From: Welwitschia mirabilis
Taxonomy: Eukaryota; Gnetophyta; Gnetopsida; Welwitschiales
Assembly: GCA_051453625.1 (NCBI GenBank)
Contig: JBOZIK010000001.1
Span: 252,072,857-252,136,856, forward strand
Length of the DNA: 64,000 nt
Reading direction: 5' to 3'
Every line of letters begins with the position of its first letter. The first letter of the stretch is position 1. The translations under genes were made by a program, and so were the position numbers. Shown piece after piece: positions 32,500-42,455 of the stretch. The notes below the pieces were generated by a model. It saw only the letters and a list, made by a program, of their open reading frames with translations. It was not told the origin of the DNA and ran no database searches.

Positions 32500-33130
32500 T
32501 GTTTTAAATAATGTTATGGCTTTAATCTCTCTTTTCTTAAACACCCATTTTGTGCCAATAACATGTTTTTCATTTGGTCTGAGGGGCTAGGTTCCACACT
32601 TTATTTCTTTTGAACTGATTGAGTTCCTTTTGCATGGCTAACGTTCATGACTCATCATTTTCTACTTCTTGAAAAGACTTTGGCTCAATGTTAGATAAAA
32701 AATAAAGAAAAATTTAGTTGATGTACTTACTCCTTCTAGTAGTCATTCCTTCAAAAGGATTACTTAGGATGATTTCTTCAGGGTAATCCCTTCTAGTTCT
32801 CATTGGAAGAGACAAGCATATTTGATTATCTGGTGAGGAACCAACCTGAGAGGGTGTAGAGGTTTTGGTACTAACTTAAGGGGTTGAAGGGATGTTTAAG
32901 CTGTTATCAATTCTATCTATTTCTTATGCCTTACTTGAATACTCTATCATCTGCTTTTGATTCAAATTTGCCTATGTGCAGTTTGTTTTTAAGAATAGAA
33001 CATTTACTACAAAAAACTTTAAAGTAACTTACATTTGGTTTCTTACTATGCCAAAGTTCATAGGCTGTCTTCATTGTACTTGTTCTTAAGAAGACTCTGT
33101 TACTTACATAACATGCAGTGTTTATAGCTT
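32500..33130 (-). pseudogene. Element B linker and integrase C-terminus, first copy
   Basis: From AINTACYVSNRVFLRT and NVSYFKVF (integrase tail) at 33130-32931 through a broken linker to the reverse transcriptase. It repeats 33470-34219 at about 90 percent, with a deletion of about 95 bp near 32930. Confidence 0.75.
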
Positions 33131-33230
33131 NNNNNNNNNNNNNNNNNNNNNNNNNNNNNNNNNNNNNNNNNNNNNNNNNNNNNNNNNNNNNNNNNNNNNN
33201 NNNNNNNNNNNNNNNNNNNNNNNNNNNNNN
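33131..33230. other. Assembly gap at a duplicated segment
   Basis: 100 N. Left of it ends copy 1 (32240-33130), right of it begins copy 2 (33231-34219) of the same integrase-to-RT segment. Confidence 0.99.
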
Positions 33231-33470
33231 GTAAAGAGCCTTATTTAATTTGAAAACATGATCAGGAAACTTAGAGTCAAAAAAACCTAGAGGTTGAGCT
33301 ACATATACCTCTTCATTTATAAATCCATTCAGAAAAACACTTTTAACATCCACTTGAAATAAGTTTATCTTATAAAAAGAAGCATAGGCTAATAGCATAC
33401 GAATAGCTTCTAATCTGGCAATAGAAGCAAAAGTCTCACCTAGTCGATGCCTTCTTGTTGACAGTATCAT
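33231..33470 (-). pseudogene. Element B reverse transcriptase N-terminus, second copy
   Basis: Minus strand: LEAIRMLLAYASFYKINLFQ, VDVKSVFLNGFINEEVYVAQPL, PDHVFKLNKALY, cut by the gap. The start of the domain carries a frameshift at about 33440. Confidence 0.8.
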
Positions 33471-33908
33471 TGAGCTACCAATCTTGCTTTGTTCGAAATA
33501 ATGTTGTGGCTTTCATCTCTCTTGTTCTTAAACACCCAATTTGTGCCAATAACATGCTTTCCATCTGGCCGAGGGACTAGGTTCTACACTTTGTTTCGTT
33601 CGAACTGATCGAGTTCCTTTTACAGGGCTTATATCCATGACTCATCGTTTTCTGCTTCCTAAAAGGATTTTGGCTCAATGTTAGAAAAAAAAAACAAAGA
33701 AAACTTTGGTTGATGTGCTTACCGCTTCTGGTAGTTGTTCCTTCGGAAGGATCACTTAAGATGGTGTCTTCAGGGTGATCCCTTCTGGTTCTCATTGGGA
33801 GAGATGAGCGTCATTAATTATCTTGTGAGGAACCAAACTGAGAGGGTGTAGAGGATTTGGTACTAACTTGAGAGGTTGAAGGGATGCTTAAGCTGTCATC
33901 ACCTCTAT

Positions 33909-34823
33909 CTATCTCTGCACTTCTTGGGTTAGTTTCATCAATCTTGATATGAACAATTTCTTCAACCTTACGAAAGGACTTATTAAAAACTCAGTATGCC
34001 TTGCTTGAAATAGTATACCCAAGAAAAATACCATCATCTGCTTTTGATTCAAATTTGCGTATGTGCAATTTGTTTTTTTAAGAATAGAATATTTACTACC
34101 AAAAACTTTAAAGTAACTTACATTTGGTTTCTTGCCATGCCAAAGTTTGTAGGTTGTCTTCATTTTACATGTTCTCAAGAAGACTCTGTTACTCACATAA
34201 CATGCAGTGATGATAGCTTCAGCCCAAAAATGATGAGGCAAGTCAAACTCATTAAGCATGGTTCGAGCCATATCAAGAAGCACCCTGTTCTTTCGCTTCA
34301 CTACTCCATTTTGTTGAGGAGTTCTTGGTGCTGAAAACTGATGTTGTATTCCATTTGCGTCACAAAACTTCTCAAATCTTTCATTTTCAAATTCACCACC
34401 ATGATCAGATCTACTTTGCTTGATGGTGTATCCTTTCTCATTCTATATCTTCCTGCACACTTTGACAAAAAGCTCAAATGTCTCATCCTTGCTAGATAGG
34501 AATGAGACCTAACAAAAACAAGAGAAATCATCCACCATAACTAGAAAATATTTCTTACCTCCTAAACTCCTTAATTAAGTTGGCCAACCATGTCTATATG
34601 AATAAGATCAAGAGATTGGTTTGTGAAAATACCTGATTTAGACTTTAAAACTTGACTTGGATTGTTTACCTTTCATGCATGATTCGCATAATCTTGCCTG
34701 TTGTACATTATTTCTAGGAATTCCAGCTATAATATTCTTGGTTGATATTGTCTTTAAGTACTTGAAATTCATATGACCAAGCCTTCTATGCCAGATATCG
34801 ACTTCATTTTCCCGCACAATAAA
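33909..34823 (-). pseudogene. Element B integrase (zinc and core domains)
   Basis: Minus strand: VDIWHRRLGHMNFKYLKTIS and CESCMKGKQSKS form the H-H-C-C zinc domain (34823-34640). A broken core follows, then GGEFENERFEKFC, GIQHQFSAPRTPQQNG and VVKRKNRVLLDMARTMLNEF, DLPHHFWAEAI. In Copia integrases the last catalytic residue is the Glu of VERKNR; here the codon at 34296-34298 reads AAG, Lys. The protein would be inactive even without the stops at about 34500. Confidence 0.85.
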
Positions 34824-35090
34824 NNNNNNNNNNNNNNNNNNNNNNNNNNNNNNNNNNNNNNNNNNNNNNNNNNNNNNNNNNNNNNNNNNNNNNNNNNNNN
34901 NNNNNNNNNNNNNNNNNNNNNNNNNNNNNNNNNNNNNNNNNNNNNNNNNNNNNNNNNNNNNNNNNNNNNNNNNNNNNNNNNNNNNNNNNNNNNNNNNNNN
35001 NNNNNNNNNNNNNNNNNNNNNNNNNNNNNNNNNNNNNNNNNNNNNNNNNNNNNNNNNNNNNNNNNNNNNNNNNNNNNNNNNNNNNNNNNN
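34824..35090. other. Assembly gap (267 N)
   Basis: Lies between the protease and gag-pre-integrase parts of element B. Confidence 0.99.
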
Positions 35091-35650
35091 ACAAGTTACT
35101 TCTCCTCCGTCGTAGTCTTGAAAGGTTGCTAACAAGCTTCTGTCACTAGTCATGTGATAGAAGCATCCATCGTCAAGATACCATTTTGTAGTTTCTTGCA
35201 TCTTAAATGCCGTATGACCAAAAAGAGACTTTGTGGCCTGCTTCCTAACCCATTTCCAACTACTCTTCTTGACAACAGGTCTTCTTTCTAAAGATCTAGA
35301 TTCACTTTGAAACTTGGANNNNNNNNNNNNNNNNNNNNNNNNNNNNNNNNNNNNNNNNNNNNNNNNNNNNNNNNNNNNNNNNNNNNNNNNNNNNNNNNNN
35401 NNNNNNNNNNNNNNNNNNGTGACCTTTGCTATTATCTCCAAAGGTTACTTCTCCACCGTCATAGTCTTGGAAGGTTGCTAACAAGCTTTTGTCACGAGTC
35501 AAGTGATGAGAGCATCCACTGTCAAGATACCATTTTGTAGTTTCTTGCATTTTAAATGTCGCATGAGTAAAGAGAGAGTTGGTGGCTTCCTTCCTAACCC
35601 ATTTCCAACTACTCTTCTTGATGACTGGCTTTTTTAAGTTCTAGACTCAC
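35091..35650 (-). pseudogene. Element B protease region, two copies around a gap
   Basis: Copy at 35419-35641: TKWYLDSGCSHHLTRDKSLL with the aspartic-protease triad DSG at 35515-35523, then FQDYDGGEVTFGDNSKG. Copy at 35091-35318: TKWYLDDGCFYHMTSDRSLL, where DSG has become DDG (35166-35174), which should abolish activity. The two are about 85 percent alike and separated by 100 N (35319-35418). Confidence 0.8.
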
Positions 35651-36089
35651 TTTAAGACTTGAAATGATAATTGTATCCAAAATACTGAGATTTTCTATAA
35701 GGACAGGAGTATTGGATATGATCATATTCTTGACAGAAATAATATGGTAAACTAGAAATACCAAAAGAACGATATTTAATACTTGAACAGAAAAACTTTT
35801 GAGGAGGCAACAGACTAGGAGTTGATCCAATACCAAATTTGTCATTTGGTCTCCTTCCCAATCCTCGTAGATGATCCAGATTCTCCTTCCCATTAGTAAG
35901 ACGTTTAGCTATTCCTTGTGCTTGGGTTAGATCTTTCTGAAGAGATTCTATTTTTAGGGGATCCTCTTTTAGTTTCCCTTCCAGATCGCCCACCTGCTTC
36001 TTAAGACAAAAATTTTTCTTTCTAAGGTCTAGACTAACATGATATTACTTCTCATACGCAATAGATAAATCATTATCCTCATCATCACT

Positions 36090-37183
36090 CTAGTAATCAC
36101 ATACCTCGGATAAATCAATAGATAAGTCTAAATTAACAAAGTTACTTACTACTGTGGCTAAGAAGATAAGACCAAAATTAATGCATCCCTCTTCATCGCT
36201 TAAAGGAGAACTAGCATCATCCTCATCCCAAGTAACTTTAAGGGCTTTCTTCCCTTTTGATTTGGAAGGCTTGTCCTTCTGTTTATTTGCACATCCTAAA
36301 GCAATGTGACTAAACCCTTTGCATTCATAACATTGTATAGAACTAGAAGGATTCTTACCTTTGTCCATACTTCGTTTGAAGGGGTGTCACGAAGATCTTC
36401 CTCCTTTCTTCTTGAGGAACCTTTTGAAGTTTTTTTGCCAAGAGAGCTAAATTGTCGTCTTCTAGATCCTCACTTGNNNNNNNNNNNNNNNNNNNNNNNN
36501 NNNNNNNNNNNNNNNNNNNNNNNNNNNNNNNNNNNNNNNNNNNNTCTCTCTGTAGAAAGGCCTCGTATGCCATGAGTGATCTTTTAAGTTCTTCAACTTT
36601 GATGAGGTCGATATCTTTACTCACCTCAATGGCAGTGATCTTGGGTCTGAATTTCTTGGTGAGATATCTGAGAATTTTTCTTACAACTCGGTTTTGAGGT
36701 ACAGCTTCTCCTAGCCCCTACATGCCATTCACAATGTCATTTATCTTTGAAGCATATTCTGCCACTATTTTCGAATCTTCCATCTTTATATTTTCAAACT
36801 AAGTTGCTAACATTTGCAGCTTGGCATTTTTCACAACATTTGTTCCTTCATGTCCAACTCTTAAGGTCTCCCATATTTCTTGGGTTGTTTGCATTACACC
36901 ACTCTGTTGTATCCTTCTGAGGATAACGCACAGATTAAGGTGTTCATGGCCTTAGCATTCATTTGAGCAGCCCTTTTGTTGTCCTGATCCCATTCACTCC
37001 TTGGTTTTGGAATAGTTTTACCTTCGTCCACTTTCATAGGAGCAACATAACCAAGTTCAACCGTTTCCCGTATCTCACAATCCAAGGATTGCAAAAAGAT
37101 TGCCATCTTGGTTTTCCAATAGGCATAATTGCATCCTGAGAACAAAGGTGGTCTGGAGATGGATTGTCCTTTGAGGAAGCCAT
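36090..37183 (-). pseudogene. Element B gag with CCHC zinc knuckle
   Basis: Start at the ATG 37183-37181 (MASSK), then after a frameshift GQSISRPPLFSG, YAYWKTKMAIFLQSLDCE, WDQDNKRAAQMNAKAMNTLI, the retrotransposon gag core, ELKRSLMAYEAFLQ, and the knuckle CYECKGFSHIALGC (C-x2-C-x4-H-x4-C) at about 36295-36336. The 68-N gap at 36477-36544 and stops break it. It follows the primer site by about 50 bp, as expected. Confidence 0.85.
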
Positions 37184-37231
37184 TTGATCTGCAAACACAC
37201 AACAAGAAGAGAAAGAACCCTAATCTAGAGC

Positions 37232-37249
37232 AACCAGGCTCTGATACCA
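37232..37249 (-). other. Element B primer-binding site
   Basis: The minus strand reads TGGTATCAGAGCCTGGTT, complementary to the 3' end of initiator tRNA-Met apart from about one base, right beside the LTR. Confidence 0.9.
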
Positions 37250-37251
37250 AT

Positions 37252-38019
37252 AGTTAGGATCGTAAAACACCCTAGACAAGGGGTGAATAGGGTATTTAAC
37301 TCTATTCAAGGAATATGAAATTCTAATCGGATTAAACAAATATAGTATCAGGAATTTAAACAAAGCACAAAAACGAGACTACCCGCTTTATAGAGGTTAG
37401 GCTCTCTAAGCCTGCTCCACTCACAAGAGGCAGCACAAGCCTTCAGCCTCCTGGTTCCTTTAACCAATAAAGTACATTAGTACATCCACCCTTTTGCTAG
37501 GGATACAGCTATACAACTTGCTCTTCCTTGAGCAATCCAAAGAATGATCAAATGAAATCTGATGATGAGTAAGCCAGCTCTGATTCATCAACATGAATTA
37601 CAATCAGAGAAAGTTGAATGCAAGAGTTTAGATCAAATCCGATTTACACAGGAATTCTTATTCAAATATTCAAAGAGATTGATTTTCACAGTTCGGTAAC
37701 CATACAACAAACTTGAATTTGGACATATATAGGTTTTTCTTCAGAAAAAACCCTAAGGGCGCCTTGTCTTGAATAGAGTGCCATTGCCTTCCATCTCGTA
37801 GCCATTTGCGCTTTGAGTAGAGTGCACAACGTTCATCTAAAGTGATTTCCACGCGGGAACAGATAGTTGATCGAACATCCCAAGATAAAATACCAGACGA
37901 TCCTTCACAGTTGAAGCTTGGCCTGAAGTCATTCGATTCACCTGTCAACATTCTTGAGCTAAAACAGAGTTCTGGGTTGGGTTCTATTACTCATCATTGA
38001 AATGGACCCTTACTCAACA
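37252..38019 (-). repeat. Element B 5' LTR with U3 deletion
   Basis: From AGTTAGGATCGTAAAACACC to TTACTCAACA on the plus strand. Compared with the other LTR it lacks about 240 bp, including nearly the whole GACGTC array; the join lies at CAGACG (37894-37899), present on both sides of the lost segment. A TATA box (CCTATATATG, minus) lies at 37723-37732. The first base pair is AG where TG is expected. Confidence 0.8.
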
Positions 38020-39955
38020 GTCTCCCCAAAGTCGAAAAATGTTTTAGAGTCAAATGACTCATCGATTAGAAGTTTGGGTTTTAATGATGCCATAAAGTAA
38101 TTATCAAGTCAAACTGTTAATAAGATTTGTGAAACACTACCACCATATCAGGTGTGTGCCATTCAGTACAATTATGTCTTCTCATTTGTTCTGGGTCACT
38201 CGACCTAGAAATGGGATTTCCAACCTACTAAATAAAAAATTCTAATTGCTTTGAAGCTCAGTGATCCACGAAGGCTTGGATTAACCAAGATTCAACCAGC
38301 TTGACCAAGCGTGATAAAGAAAATGAAAGTTGTATGCTAATTTTAAAATGCAATTCAAAAACCTTATGGTACTGACAATTTAATAAGCTAACCAACAACA
38401 AAGCAACGCAAATAGACACAATTTATAGAAGTTTAGGATAAAACCAACATATAATCTCTACATCCACTCTTAGATGTTTGAAAGAATTCAGGCTACTTCA
38501 ATTCTTATTATCACCAATCTAAAGGTTTTCCCAGGTTCACCTTAAAGCTTTAGCAGTGGACTTATTCTAGCTAAGTCCCAACCTCCTCATAGCGATGAAT
38601 CTGAAGCATGGTAGAGTTAAGCATCAGTGCTCACAATCACTAGGTTATCGGGTGCAAACATGAGCCTATGTGCTCTGATTGCAACAAGGTAAATTCAAAA
38701 CAGATATTGCAGAAAGATTTTTGAGAAAAAAAGGCACAAAATGTGATCACAACCATAGTAAGCAAAAGTTAATAACCTCAACCATGTGCAACTGATTCAA
38801 TATACAGTTCACTTTTAAATCTAATTGTTTGAGAGAAATTAATTGCCTGATGTGATGCACACTGAATGGTAGAACTTGAGGCAAACAATATGCAACTTTA
38901 ACTAGAAAGAATAAATGCAAATGATCTGATTTAAAAACTTGATTGTTGCACAAACTCGGTTGACCCCATGAAATGTGAGTCTAATATCTTGAGAAAAAAC
39001 GAGATTTGAACTCAAATAGGAGGGAGTTTAAGAGATGCTTTAAAAGTTCATGGAGGTGTCTATCACAAATGTGCATACAACTAAGAGAGGATATGTCAAG
39101 AATCGTCATGGGCTTTATAACGTCAAGCTTTGCATTGAAGATGAGATTTAACTGTTTGCAAATTGTGGAAATGTGTATAGAATATGGTAAGCCGTAGATT
39201 TATCGGATTGAAGTTAAGCAATCATACTCTTCAGGATAATAAAAGTTGCATCAATGCATTGATGTTGTGAAAGAAAATAAAGTGGGCTTGCTCAATAACT
39301 AGAAGTTTAGTTCCTATGATCAGCTAAAAGAAAAGCATTTTGAGCAAAAATAACATGAATTAATCAAAATCTTGGAAGAAGTGAGAAAATGCGTGAATCT
39401 TCTCCCATTCAACATGCGTTCTACAAGGAATCCTTATAGCCTCCTTTTCTTTGATAGAATCTACTAATAACCAATATTCTCTAGATACCAAGGTGGAGAA
39501 AGTTGAGTTGCTTGCCTTGTAGACTCAACTATAATAAGCATTCTAATGGCCATGGGGTCCCCTCCCCATGGACATTGAAAAAGTAGCTCAGACTGATTTC
39601 TTCCATGACCTTTGTGATCCCCCTAACCTCTCTAAATTGATGAGGTTCATGTTTGAGTTCATCAAAGAGAGGTTTTTCCTCAAATTGCCTAAAACATTTT
39701 CAATTTGTTCTCCGATACCCCTACAAAGACAAACTGTAGAGGTTTGCTGCCTAGGACCTTTTGCTTTCTCTTGCTAGTTAAGCCTTCAACCATGGTAGAT
39801 CTTCTCTCCTCAAGAAAAAAGAGAAAACTTGAGAACAATTGAAAGAGTTGGGAGGGCTCAAAAGAAAATAAATGTTTCAGAATTAAAAATGAAAATTGAA
39901 GAAAGAAAGCAAGAAGCATGGTTTTTATAAATGGATCTTTAAAGTAGTTGTAATT
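38020..39955. other. No clear gene; possible remnant of another element's env-like ORF
   Basis: Minus strand 39690-39795 reads MVEGLTSKRKQKVLGSKPL, loosely like the start of the envelope-like ORF of element A (MVRSKLASSRKGK), followed by broken frames with LKHEPHQFREV. Region 38400-38660 has LTR-like words but no ends. All of this is weak. Confidence 0.3.
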
Positions 39956-40178
39956 GTTAGGATCGTACAATCACCCTAGAGGGGGGGGTGAATAGGGTTC
40001 TAGAAAATTTCTTAATAAATTTTGCAACACTATATTTCTAAAACAAACTTAAACAATGAACAGTAAAAGCTTAAACAATAAAATAAATAACTAAAAGCAA
40101 GCAGCTATCAGCCTCCTGGTTCCCTTAATCCAAGATCTTTTACAGCTTCTCCTTCGCAAGGAGTTCGTAGGGCCTCCG
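39956..40178 (-). repeat. Third Sirevirus-like LTR, truncated by a gap
   Basis: TGTTAGGATCGTACAATCACC then CTAGAGGGGGGGGTGAATAGGG marks an LTR terminus in the same orientation as those of A and B. No primer site lies to its left, so the rest of its element should be to the right, beyond the gap. The interior differs from B, so it is another subfamily. Confidence 0.75.
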
Positions 40179-40278
40179 NNNNNNNNNNNNNNNNNNNNNN
40201 NNNNNNNNNNNNNNNNNNNNNNNNNNNNNNNNNNNNNNNNNNNNNNNNNNNNNNNNNNNNNNNNNNNNNNNNNNNNNN
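40179..40278. other. Assembly gap at a composition switch
   Basis: 100 N. Left of it the DNA has mixed composition; right of it the sequence is much richer in A and T for the remaining 23.7 kb. Confidence 0.99.
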
Positions 40279-40943
40279 TACATAGGTATGATTAATAGCT
40301 TGTTATATCTTATAGCTAGTTATCCTAATATTATGTTAAGTGTAGCAATTTGTTCACATTATCAAAATGATTCCAGAGAATCACATCTTATAGCTATTAA
40401 AAGAATTTTTCATTATTTAAAGAATACTACTAATTGAGGCCTTTAGTACTCAAAGGATTCCTATCTTGATCTAGTAGGGTATTGTGATGTAGATTGGGCA
40501 AGTTGCAAAGATGATAGAAGAAGTGAAAATAAAACATGATATTCACTTAAATAATTCTAATCTCTTGAATTAGTAAAGAATAGAACTCAGCTACTTTATC
40601 TACAGTCGAAGCTAAGTACATTGCTACAAGAAATTGTTATGCACAACTTCTATGGATGAATAAAACATTAAAAGATTTTGGTATCTCCATGAATAGAATT
40701 CCTATTTATTATAACAATGAGAGTATTACTAATATCTCAAAAAATCCCATACAACACTCAAAAATCAAGCACATTAAGATTTGGCATCACTTTCTTAAAG
40801 AACATGTTCAAAATAAAAATATTACAATGCAACATATTAGTAAAAATGATCAACTTGTGGATGCATTTACAAAACCTCTAGGTACTAAAAGATATATACA
40901 GTTATACAAGAAATTGAGGATTAGGCCTTACTTAATCAAGTAA
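40279..40943 (+). pseudogene. Decayed Copia reverse transcriptase tail and RNase H
   Basis: Plus strand: YIGMINSLLYLIASYPNI, ESHLIAIKRIFHYLKNT, LVGYCDVDWASCKDDRR, then, in another frame, MNKTLKDFGISMNRIPIYYN, NPIQHSKIKHIKIWHHFLKE, DAFTKPLGTKRY. The order matches Copia polyprotein C-termini of the Sirevirus type. Several stops and frameshifts are present, many of the C-to-T type. The longest clean piece is 40656-40943. Confidence 0.8.
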
Positions 40944-41689
40944 GTAAACAGATAATATATTTTAATTTCTCAACTCCACACTGTAGTTATCCTATGAGTT
41001 GAGATTGAAATTAGAAGTAGTAGGTTTAGATAAAAGTTAAATTATGTGTATGATATCTTTTCTTTTTATTTATCATTTTTTTTGTATTAGTTATAGATAT
41101 TTTTGTAATTATAAAAATTTTATTATAGATATCTCAACCTTTGTAGATGTCTCTTAGCAAGACGTCTTAAGAATCATATACATCTTTCCATGTACTATTG
41201 GTAAAATGTTTTAGCGAAATATTAGTTAGTATTAGGCTCTTATGAAGGAACATGTGCACGGGAATAAATAGGTTCCAAGACTCATATTTCTTTTTTCTAC
41301 TATCCAAAAAGGAAAAGAAGTATTGGTAAATTAGCAGTGGTGACAATGGCATTCAATTGAAGCCTTAGTAAATAACTGATACATTTTTATCTATTCAATA
41401 TTTTAATTATTTGATGATTAAAATACTCTTATATGATAATAGAATATTTTAATGAACATATTCACTATGATATAGTATTGGCACACAACTTAATATTCCA
41501 TTAGTCTGTTTTGTATGGTTTCTCAAGTAGTATATAGCTATGTGATTCTATTTCCAAGTGTAAATATCATGGTTCTTAGATATCATTTCAAATTTGATTA
41601 TGTGTTTTCCCTAGAAATATAAAATTATCTGATTTCATTTATTTAGATGAGTTTGAACTAATAAGATTTGCCAAGTTTTAGACATCATC

Positions 41690-42455
41690 AAAAAGGGGGA
41701 TATTATTAGAAAATTTAGTTTTAATGATTTCACTTGTCAGATGTTTTTTATGATTATTTAGATATGTTATTATAGAAATATCAGATCTTGATAAGCACTA
41801 GAGCATGGTGGATCTTCAGAAGAAAACATTTCATGAAAAGGATTAGATGTTAAACTATAAAATTAATTGTTTCAAGACATCTAGAAAATTAAAGACATCT
41901 TAAGTTAAAACATCTTGAAACCTAAAGACATCTTGAATATCCTAGAATTCAAGTTATAGGCTAAAAGATGACTATCATATTCAAGACAATTAAACTAAAA
42001 GTTGAACATAATATAGATGAAAACCTATACAAAAGTGAAGATTTCTATACTAAGCCAAAATAGGTAATAGAGTTATTATTTTTATTAACTAATATCTCAA
42101 ATTTTAAATGAGCTATCAACTTGTAGATAGCTAATTCATGATTATGAAGATCCAAGGATACTATAGTGTAAAATTCATTAGAATCTAAACAAGTTGATTC
42201 TAGATGTCTACAAAAGTGAAGATGTCTAGAGTAAATATGTTCATAAAACTCAAGACATATAGGACCAAAGTATAGATTAAGAATATCTAGAGGTATGAGT
42301 AGAAGCTACCCTATGTATGTGGATGTACCCAGCTTTGGGAACTACGTTATCTTGGTAAAATCTTCCATTGTGTATTTTCATTCTATTATTTGGTTTAAAT
42401 TTTTATTTAGTAGAACTTATTTATCCCTTTCCTCTAATTTCAATTAATTCTTACA
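41690..42455 (+). repeat. Polypurine tract and 3' LTR of the decayed Copia element
   Basis: AAAAAGGGGGA (41690-41700) is the tract. The LTR starts TATTAGAAAATTTAG at 41704 (TG has become TA) and ends with TTATCCCTTTCCTCTAATTTC and ATTCTTACA at 42455, a decayed version of the usual CTATTCACCCCCCTCTAGG ending. Inside are many AGACATCT words, deaminated AGACGTCT; one intact AGACGTCTTAAG remains at about 41160, before the LTR. Confidence 0.6.

Larger units (their letters stand above)
28316..38019 (-). mobile_element. Element B: near full-length Sirevirus-like Copia retrotransposon
   Basis: Minus-strand order: 5' LTR (38019-37252), primer site (37249-37232), gag (37183-36090), protease (two copies around the gap at 35319), gag-pre-integrase and integrase (34824-33909), reverse transcriptase and RNase H (33470-31280), GACGTC array (31165-30895), envelope-like ORF (30790-29720), polypurine tracts, 3' LTR (29301-28316). 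Flanking pentamers GCCTC (28311-28315) and GTCTC (38020-38024) differ at one base and may be the target duplication. The LTRs are about 90 percent alike by eye, so the insertion is old. Coding frames are broken, integrase has lost its catalytic glutamate, and there are two internal duplications at gaps. Confidence 0.85.

Noticed and set aside
38020-39955. Upstream ligase 6 exons
   Set aside because: I looked for the CEYK-type exon and DNA-binding-domain phrases on the minus strand here and at 26848-28315 and found none.
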